DNA of 64,000 nt, taken from the NCBI RefSeq assembly GCF_022605165.1, contig NC_063071.1:2914001-2978000 (forward strand). Direction: 5' to 3'. Below, piece after piece: positions 56,652-64,000 of the stretch. The stretch is from Purpureocillium takamizusanense (lineage: Eukaryota; Ascomycota; Sordariomycetes; Hypocreales; Ophiocordycipitaceae). Position 1 is the first letter of the stretch, and each line of letters opens with the position of its first letter. The position numbers and the translations under genes are program-made. A model generated the notes under the pieces. It did no database searches, was not told the origin of the DNA, and saw nothing but the letters and a program-made list of their open reading frames with translations.

Positions 56652-58802
56652 TCATCCTTCTGCCGCTCCCTTGACCAGCGCCCAGCACTTGTGCATGCCC
56701 GTACCCATGCTCTCGCCGTCAACGTCGTCGCTCCAACGCAGCGGTCTCGACTTGCCGCCGGCGACCTTGTTGTTGTTGTTGTAGTCGGCACCCTCTGGGG
56801 CGGCGAAGAGGTGCACGTGCATCGTCAGGCGCAGATGCGAAAACAGCCAGGGCACGCTGCCCAGCTCGCCGAGATGCCGGAGCTGGTTTTTTCCTCGGCT
56901 CGCGGAGCTCCTCGTCGTCGTCGTCATCGTCTTGGAGAGCATCTTGGCCGCGTGCGCCTCGGCCAGCTCGGTCCTGCGTCGCGCACCATGCGGACCGCCG
57001 CCGCCGCCGCCGCCGTTGTTATTATCGTCGTCGTCGTTGCTGTTGCCGTCGTCCAGGATGAGGCTCGGAAACTCCCATAGGCCGGCGAGGAGGCCCTTTT
57101 CGGGTCGCCGCTCGAGCAGGTATGACCCGTCGGGGCGGCGGATGGCGCACACGAGCGTCTGCTCCTCGCGCACCGCCTTCTTGGCCACCTTGAGGGGGAA
57201 CTTGCGCGCGTGCTCCGCGGCCGCTTGCACGGCCGCGGCGCGGCGGCGACTTGCGGCCTGTGTCTGTGTCCGGGGAGACTCGGGTTTCGGGACGGCGCCG
57301 CCGGGTACTTTGAAGGCAAAGTCGGCGAGGGAGAGCTGCTTCGCGCCGCCGCTCTGCTGCTTCCTTGCGGCGGCGGCGGGCTGCTGCGGCTTGGTTTCGA
57401 CGACATCGCCGCCTTCGTCCTCTTCCATTGGCTTGCATAGCGTACAGGCATCCTCGATGTCGGCGACGACGGCATCTCGTGGAGACGAGGATGTCTCCTT
57501 CATGTTGTCGGCCAGGGCCATGCCCTCGGCGTAGGCGCGGCACGTCGTCGTGATCGGACACGCCGCGCAGTCGGGCTTGGGCGTGCAGACGGTGCTTCCT
57601 AGCTCCATGAGGGCCTGGCCCCAACGGCCCGGTCTGTCATTCACGCGCGCGCCCTCGCCGTCGAGTATTATCTCGTCCGCATCGCCGTCGTCGTCGTTGT
57701 CCTCCGCGACGGCCTTGACGAGCGCGTCGGCGGCGACCCATATGGCGTCGACGACGGCGCGGTCCGTCTTGACGTTTGCGTGCACGCCCAGCTGGCGACT
57801 CAGCACGCGCAGCACGTTGCCGTCGACCATGGGCTCGGGGCGGCCAAAGACGATGCTCGAGATGGCGCCCGCCGTGTAGCGCCCGACTCCCGGGACGCGG
57901 GCTTGGAGCTCGGCGGCCGACGAGGGTAGCAGGCCGCGCATGCGCGGGTCCGCGACGGCCAGCCTCGCCGCCTCGTGGATGCGCGTCGCGCGGCTGTAGT
58001 AGCCCAGCCCGCGCCAGGCGGCGAGCACGTCGTCGGGCGAGGCGCGCGCGAGGTCGTGGATGGTCGGCCAGCGCGCCGTCCAGCGGTTCCAGTAGTCGAT
58101 GACGACGGCGACGCGGGTCTGCTGGAGCATGATTTCGCTGATCCAGACCTCGTAGGCGCGGCGCTCGAGCCGGGCGCGGAGCTGCTGCTGCTGCTGGGCG
58201 GCGGCCGCGTTGTCGTCATCGTCGTCGTTGTTGGGCAGGCGAGGGTTGATCCACGGCTTGCGCCAGGGCATGGCGCGCGTCGCGCTGACCGAGTCGAACC
58301 ACGACAGCAGAGAGGACCGCCCCTGCAGGCCGTGGTCCGCGCTAAGGAGCAGCGGCTTGTGATAGTCGAGCGAGTGGCGGCGGGCGGGCGGCAGGCAGGC
58401 GTCGGGGACAGTCACGGGAACGTCTCGGGCGAAGAGGCGGCGGTGGAGGTCGGCGGCGGCGCCGTTGGACGACGACGCGACTTTGCGTCTCTTGGCCGGC
58501 CGGGGGCTCGGGGTCGACTTGCCATTGTCTCTATATTCGCCGTCATCGTCTTTGTAGCCATCGTTGTCGTCGCTCGCGGTCGTGGATGTAGTGGTGGTGG
58601 CGGTGGTGGTCGGAGGATGATGGACGCCGCGACGCGTTTTGCTGCGCGACGCGGTCCCTTTGCTGCCGCGGCGGCTGGAGCCCGCGGCTCTGCCCGTCGA
58701 CGACGCCCTGGATGACCTCTGTGCCATCAGACTGGGCGCTATGATGACGCCGAGGGAGGATGGGCGGGCGGCTGCTGGGACGGACGCGTCGACAGCATGC
58801 AC
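56652..58802 (-). CDS. A/G-specific adenine DNA glycosylase (MutY/MUTYH)
   Basis: Intronless, 716 residues on the minus strand from ATG 58802; ATG 58727 (MAQRSSRASS) is an equally possible start giving 691. The enzyme removes A mispaired with 8-oxoguanine in nuclear base-excision repair. Residues 1-125 are basic and disordered with SKTRR and RPAKRRK, probable nuclear signals. The glycosylase core begins near PWRKPW; the catalytic Glu lies in SEIMLQQTRVAVV, the helix-hairpin-helix is VPGVGRYTAGAISS, and the catalytic Asp is 327 (MVDGNVLRVLSR). The iron-sulfur cysteines are 406, 412, 415 and 421 (CX5CX2CX5C; E. coli has X6 in the first gap). A NUDIX-like 8-oxoG recognition domain follows, with LLERRPEKGLLAGLWEFPSL and HLRLTMHVHLF. 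Inserts of Asp/Asn, Gln and Gly interrupt the domains (for example NDDDDDNAAAAQQQQQL after PWINPRLP), which lengthens it beyond bacterial MutY (about 350). Confidence 0.95.
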   Translation of the reverse strand: MHAVDASVPAAARPSSLGVIIAPSLMAQRSSRASSTGRAAGSSRRGSKGTASRSKTRRGVHHPPTTTATTTTSTTASDDNDGYKDDDGEYRDNGKSTPSPRPAKRRKVASSSNGAAADLHRRLFARDVPVTVPDACLPPARRHSLDYHKPLLLSADHGLQGRSSLLSWFDSVSATRAMPWRKPWINPRLPNNDDDDDNAAAAQQQQQLRARLERRAYEVWISEIMLQQTRVAVVIDYWNRWTARWPTIHDLARASPDDVLAAWRGLGYYSRATRIHEAARLAVADPRMRGLLPSSAAELQARVPGVGRYTAGAISSIVFGRPEPMVDGNVLRVLSRQLGVHANVKTDRAVVDAIWVAADALVKAVAEDNDDDGDADEIILDGEGARVNDRPGRWGQALMELGSTVCTPKPDCAACPITTTCRAYAEGMALADNMKETSSSPRDAVVADIEDACTLCKPMEEDEGGDVVETKPQQPAAAARKQQSGGAKQLSLADFAFKVPGGAVPKPESPRTQTQAASRRRAAAVQAAAEHARKFPLKVAKKAVREEQTLVCAIRRPDGSYLLERRPEKGLLAGLWEFPSLILDDGNSNDDDDNNNGGGGGGGPHGARRRTELAEAHAAKMLSKTMTTTTRSSASRGKNQLRHLGELGSVPWLFSHLRLTMHVHLFAAPEGADYNNNNKVAGGKSRPLRWSDDVDGESMGTGMHKCWALVKGAAEG

Positions 58803-61800
58803 GCGTTGTAGGTGTAAAGAAGCTCATGATGCCCGAGACGCGCCGCCCCACCCTAGAGCATCAATATGTATAGGACGAAGTACATGGAAGAGGACAGCCC
58901 GCGTCGGTTCCGAACATGTTGGGACAACAGGACGCACGTCTGGCTAGCGTTTCAGCTGTAGCTCTTGTTCCTTCTATGTGACATACTTTGAGCTCAATGC
59001 GGTCGCAGTTCTGCCACCGAGGTCTCTAAAACGCGTCGTCGGGAATACAGAGACCGCGTACATCCTGCGTCTCACAGGCGGCAAATGGTTTCCGGCTCGC
59101 TCACAGCAGGGCGCGAAGTGATTAAAAAAAAAACCGTTTGGAAGCGGCATTTCGGAGTGCCGTCTTAATGTCCAGACGTGATTTGACACGCTCAGACCCA
59201 TATGCGAGCAGACATCGTCTCGCAGAACTGTCAAGAGCTTCGTCGTGATACTGCTACCCTACATATCACGATGAGGGACGAATCGGGCTCATTTGACCCT
59301 CCCCCAATGCAAAAAGGCGCCCAAGAGAAATGCTAGACGGGCCAACAAGTCATGGAGATCTGCAACCCCCCCGACTTGCTGGTCCTCCTGTGCCTGCGTG
59401 CCTGCCCAGCATTTGGACAAGGGGCGAGGCCGACTGCACGCGGGATGGTTGCATCGACACCGACCACAAACGCCAAGCAAGCCATCCCGTCCGTGACCAC
59501 GAGCCGTCCGTCCGTCTGCCCTGCCCATGCAGCAGCAGCAGCAGCAGCAGCATGGCCAATTCCACAGGTGGACGCGACCCGGCCATCCGGATCAGCGTTA
59601 TCGTGCAGCCGTGCCGTCTACCATCCCCCATCATCAAAGGTAAGCATAAGCATGTACGTAGTAGCTCGGCTTGATACCTTATCGACCATGACACGCGTCT
59701 GGCGTGCGTGCGTGCGTGCATGCGTGCGACCGGGGCCACCAACTAACTTGGCCAGCTGCTGTGATGGAGGGACGCGTGCATGTTTGACAGAAGCGGTAGT
59801 GGTCGCGGCAGCGGCAGCAGCTCAGCTTCGACAGCAACGGTGGGGGTCCTCCTCCAGCAGGCGTGTGTGTGCGTGTTGGTCGGACCCCTGATGATAGCGC
59901 CGTCTCCCCTTTCTCGATGAATGATACGTGTGGCCTGGCGTGTCTGCCGTGCCTGGTCTTGTCGGACAAGTCTTGCAGAGGCAACCCGTGTTCCAGGCGC
60001 GCCCCGTCGAGAGCTCATCGGCCAGACGGACACGTGAGGTGTAGGGAAAAAAATATTCAACATGGCTCGACAACGTACTATGGAGCCGCTGGATCACATC
60101 TGGGCTTGTGCCACACAATACCAAGATTCAATGTCGGGGACCCATCATCCATGTCCGACCCCCCGAGTAACTAGTAGAACACGCCAAGGGGAACATGCAA
60201 CGACGAGGACGAGGACGACGACGGACGAATCGAAGGGCGCCCAGTCGGAGAGATCTGGCCAGCCGAAAAGCCTCTCGTCAGACTCCAGACTCCAGATCCC
60301 CATCTTCCTCTCATACTAACTAACCCCCCTCCCCTCCTTTTCTCCTCCACAGCGCCCTCGTGGTCCGATGCGGGGTCGAAATCTCACCTGGCCGGCCGAC
60401 CGCATGCGGCTAACATGCGCCAGCGAAGAGACCAAACCCGCCACGACCGATGCATGGATGGGTGGATGGATGGGGGCGCAGGACAGCGCTACGACTATCT
60501 CGTACCATGGGTGGCCAGCGATAGCATGATGGGAAAGGAAGGGGGGGCAGGCAAGCTTCCGTGGGGGGTTGGGTTCGCCGGCCGGTCGGTCGCCCTGCCT
60601 GCCCACACAAGCAGCAGCAGCACTGGCAGCACCACCACCCCAAACCCGTGGAGAAGTAATTCTGGAGTCAATCTGGGGAAAAAATGGCCCGGGCAGGTCA
60701 CGCTCACGACCGGAAGCGAGCCAGCCCCAGCCCAGCCCGCTTCGTTTCCCAGCTCGGGTCAGCTCCAGGCCCCATGTCGCCTCGTCGACCGACGCCGCCT
60801 CAGCGGGACTAACGCAGGCTACCCAGACGCCGACCCAGAGAAAAAAACATGACAGCTTTATTAACAAGAGGAAAATAATAAAAACGGCGGCTCCATGGGG
60901 GGAAGAGCGTGGGCTGTGGGGTTGTGAAAGCCAACTGTAACCATGCCGTCGGCGCGCCGCCGCCGCCTGCCCACGGGGAAAGACTTTGACGCGCCCCAGC
61001 TCTCTGGCCCAAATTGGCAATAGCCAGCCAGGCTTGCCAGGTCAACGGACGGGGCTGCGGCTGCTGGAGAAGCCCACCCGCCGCCGCCGCCCTCCATGAT
61101 CCCTGTCCGTGCTGTGCTGCTGTCCCCATGTTCAGTTTGCAGTGGCGCCCCTGTCGTGTCTGGTCCTCTCAGCCTGCAGGAGAAAAGGAAACCCTACAAC
61201 GGATTTCGCGCCCGCCTGAGATTGGTGATGATGGGCTGTCGTGGCACATGCGTACAGTATCAAGTTAAGTTGGTAGTACCAGGTAATTTGATACGTCTCC
61301 CACACTTTGCCCTTGCTGCTGCTGCTGCGTCGTCTGGTGCCCGTTGTCACACCCGGAAAACCGACGACCCTGCGCCGATTTGCTTGGCCCTAGTTACATC
61401 GTGGGGGTCAGCAGGGTAGGGTACTTCTGCAGCATGGGGAAACCGGACAGCCAGCCCTGCGGTGTTGCGTGTGAGTTGTTGACTGCCTTTTTCATGTTGT
61501 TGGCCGTCCGTGGCTTGTCCTGCGTGTGCCGTGACTACTGTGTTCTGCGTCGAAAGGGCAACAAGCAGCTGCACAGGGACACACTCCTGTCCGGGGATCG
61601 TGGGGGTTGAGGCAGTCAGTCAGTCAGTCACATAGAGGCTCCGTCGGCATTGCATTGGCGAGGAAGGAGATGCGAAGCAGTTGGGTTGGGTGTCTCGCGC
61701 CGACAGCGGCACCGCATGACGCCCCTCCCTCTTCCCCGTCGTCCTCTGCTCTGCAAGCCAACGCTTGGCACAGGCCGGACGGGAGAAAAAGAAGAGGGAA

Positions 61801-62563
61801 GGGGGGGGGGGGCAGGCCGTTGCCGGCTCCGCCGCATGAAAGGCAGCGGCACCGCTAGAAGGGCTGGGCTGGGGGCGACGGGCACAACCACCACACCTCC
61901 CCGGGATTAACCACCCCAAGGCCCTGGGTGGCTTGACCCAGATGGGGGTCACGACTTTGTGGGAGGAAAAAAAAGAGAGAGATGGGGGAACGGGGGGCGC
62001 GCCGCCGTCGATGGACTAGCTTGATGCCACGGTACACGGGGGGCGCACCACCACCACCACCACGTTTGCCACCACCTTTACTGCTGCTGCTGCTGCTGCT
62101 GCTACCACCACCCGAGCAAGCCAGGCACACGAGCTGCCAGTCACCACTCTTGCTCCTGGCAACCTCACGACGGGGGGCAGGGATACGAACAGCGCTCACT
62201 CGCACGCGTAGGCTGTCTGTACCAGGCAGGCAACCCATTGTACCCCAACAGTATCCGCATGCCCTGCCAGTGGGTGCGTGAGTGAGTGACTACTCGAGTG
62301 AGTGAGTGGGTGTCTGTCTGTCTGGTCCAAAGTTCATGGTTTTCGGGAATAGATAAACGGGCTGCCCACCTCACACACCCCGTCCCCCCCCCCTCTCTTG
62401 TCTCGACTTCTCCAGAGACCGACGACGACGTGCGACGACTGACCACCAGACGGCGACGACGAAGACGACAGCTTGTTGGCAGCTGAGAGGACAAGCCAGC
62501 AGAGCAACCACCCAAGCACAAACCCTCGTCTCCTCCCTCCCCGTCCGTCAGTCATCCCACGCC
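58803..62563. other. Divergent promoter region, 3.8 kb, between MutY (-) and the sugar transporter (+)
   Basis: No gene recognised. Simple sequences are (CAG)n 59528-59551, (GTGC)n 59706-59728, a CGAGGACGACGACG stretch 60210-60225, (AGTC)n 61613-61629, a G-rich run 61802-61812, (CCA)n 62048-62063 and (CTG)n 62081-62103. The last 200 bases before 62564 are C/T-rich with CGACGACG words, as in the leaders of other genes here. Frames such as 60316-61020 (-) lack motifs. Confidence 0.55.
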
Positions 62564-64000
62564 ATGTCTCCCGCTCACGACAGCGTCAAGTCGGCCGGCC
62601 AGCCGACCGTCGACCACGCCGACGCCGACGCCATGTACGAAAAGGCCAATGGCGGCAAGATCACCGAGGTCCAGGGCAACGCCCACTTCCACGAGACGGT
62701 CACCGCCGCGCCCCTCGACCCGTGGTCCAAGACCAGTCTCAAGCTGTACATGATTCTGCTGGTCGCCGCCCTCAACGCGACGGCCTCGGGCTTCGATGGC
62801 GTGCGTCTTCCTCTTCCTTTTCATTCCCATCTCCATCACCATTACCGTCTTCACCTCGCTCGAGCGAGATGAAGAGAAACAAAAAAAAAACGGACATCGT
62901 GTGGCTAACTGGGGAATGTCCCGCGCGTAGTCCATCTTCAGTTCCATCAACGCCATGACGCAGTACCAGCATTACTTTCACCACACGGAGCTGGGCTCCA
63001 GCACTGGCATGTGAGTTTTCCCGCATCCTCTTCTTCTCTTTGCCATCCAGCCAGGACAGCTTGAGAGGTGTTGTGGAGCGCGCCGTGACGCTGACCGCAT
63101 GCAAACAGTATCTTCATGATCTACACCATCGGCAACATGATCGGCTCCCTCTTCACGGGTCCCATCTGCGACAAGTTTGGCCGCCGCGCCGGCATGCTGA
63201 CCGGCGCCGTCCTCATCGTCGTCGGCGCCGCCGTCCAGACCGCCGCCCAGAACGACGGCTACCTCCTCGGCGGCCGTTTCGTCCTCGGCTTCGGTGTCTC
63301 CATCGGCACATCTGCCGCGCCCACCTACGCCCTTGAGCTGGCCCCTCCCCAGTGGCGAGCCCGTGTCGTCGGCTACTACAACACCTGTGAGTCTTTGCAG
63401 TACCCAATCTTTCACCCCCCATACGTGCTCCTCTGAGAGAGTCAAGGAGTGCGAGAGACTGATCTATGAACCCCCCAGTCTTCTACACCGGCTCCATCCT
63501 CGCCACCGGCGTCGCCTATGCCTGCAGCAAATCCGAGGGCGAGATCGCCTTTCGCCTGCCCCTCGCCCTCCAGATCGCGCCCCCCCTGATCATCGGCACG
63601 GGCGTCTTCTTCATCCCCGAGTCGCCTCGATGGCTCACTATGTGGGGCAAGAAGGAGCAGGCCGCGGCCATCCTCGCCAAGTACCACGGCGGCGGCGACA
63701 CCAACCACCCCATGGTCCAGCTCGAGCTGCAGGAGTTTGAGAACAGCATCGAGCTGCAAAAGTCGTCGACCGTCTGGAACTACTGGGCCCTCGTCAGCAC
63801 GCACAACGCCCGCTGGCGCTTCACCATGATGGCCTTCATGTCCGTCTTCGCCCAGCTCTCCGGCAACTCGGTCCTGACCTACTACCTGCCCTCCATGTAC
63901 AAGCTGCTCGGCATCACCTCCACCGAGCGCCGCCTGCTGCTCACCTTTATGAACTCCATCGTCTCCTGCGCGGGCGCCGTCGCCGGTTCAGCCACCAACG
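62564..64000 (+). CDS. MFS sugar transporter, LAC12-like (3' end beyond window)
   Basis: Four exons seen: 62564-62800, 62931-63010, 63109-63386 and 63479 to the window edge. All introns have GT-AG ends; intron 1 has branch GCTAAC. The protein is a proton-coupled sugar porter of the plasma membrane. Seen are the N-terminal cytoplasmic tail with a Lys-rich helix start (DPWSKTSLKLYMILLVAALNATASGFDGS), helix 2/3 with the loop motif DKFGRRAG, GRFVLGFGVSIGTSAAPTYALELAPPQWRAR (broken here only by length), PESPRWL after helix 6, and the central loop ending SSTVWNYWALVSTHNARWRF, which resembles lactose/cellobiose permeases. The later helix reads FAQLSGNSVLTYYLPSMYKLLGI. About 390 residues are visible of an expected 530-560. 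Inducing sugar is unknown; the long upstream region could carry regulatory sites. Confidence 0.9.

Noticed and set aside
60316..61020. 234-codon minus-strand frame in the MutY/transporter spacer
   Set aside because: Low coding bias, no motif, no plausible start context.
1..64000. tRNA, rRNA or CRISPR features
   Set aside because: I looked for tRNA T-arm words such as GGTTCGAATCC and its complement and for regular direct repeats with spacers; none was convincing. CRISPR is not expected in a fungal nucleus.

Overview
The window is nuclear DNA of a filamentous ascomycete, most likely a Sordariomycete of the order Hypocreales. The evidence is short GT-AG introns (about 48-200 bases) with CTAAC/CTGAC-type branch sites, strong G/C preference at third codon positions, fungus-specific families (HeLo domain, velvet domain, LAC12-like sugar porter, CBM21 PP1-targeting subunit), and a repeat-induced point mutation (RIP) scar at the left edge. 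All gene models were spliced by eye; no alignment or database search was run.

Layout. 1-1460: RIP-destroyed retrotransposon gag on the minus strand. 2611-6144 (+): a 1161-residue protein with a HeLo domain, a pseudokinase and a trypsin-fold protease domain, which I regard as the most interesting item. 6497-8062 (-): CCDC25/NFACT-R family protein, six exons. 10330-10905 (-): short velvet-domain protein. 10906-18000: gene-poor, full of microsatellites. 18001-18771 (+): secreted protein with six cysteines. 20162-21950 (+): Xaa-Pro aminopeptidase/prolidase. 22623-24764 (+): conserved fungal protein of unknown function. 27830-30364 (-): CBM21 glycogen-targeting subunit of protein phosphatase 1. 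30365-44344: 14 kb with no convincing gene. 44345-44590 (+): 81-residue secreted peptide with a twin CX3C motif. 47672-49861 (-): APC-family amino acid/choline-type permease. 54048-54488 (-): coactosin. 56652-58802 (-): MutY adenine DNA glycosylase. 62564 to the window end (+): sugar transporter, cut by the edge.

The genes do not form an operon or an obvious biosynthetic cluster. Most are housekeeping (DNA repair, actin, glycogen control, peptide turnover, nutrient uptake), separated by unusually long, simple-sequence-rich spacers. The accessory items are the HeLo/pseudokinase/protease gene beside a dead transposon and two secreted cysteine-containing proteins. HeLo plus pseudokinase recalls the layout of animal MLKL (four-helix bundle plus pseudokinase). 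Here a C-terminal serine-protease domain with a complete-looking catalytic triad is added, which suggests a self/non-self or cell-death surveillance protein. That role is inferred, not shown.
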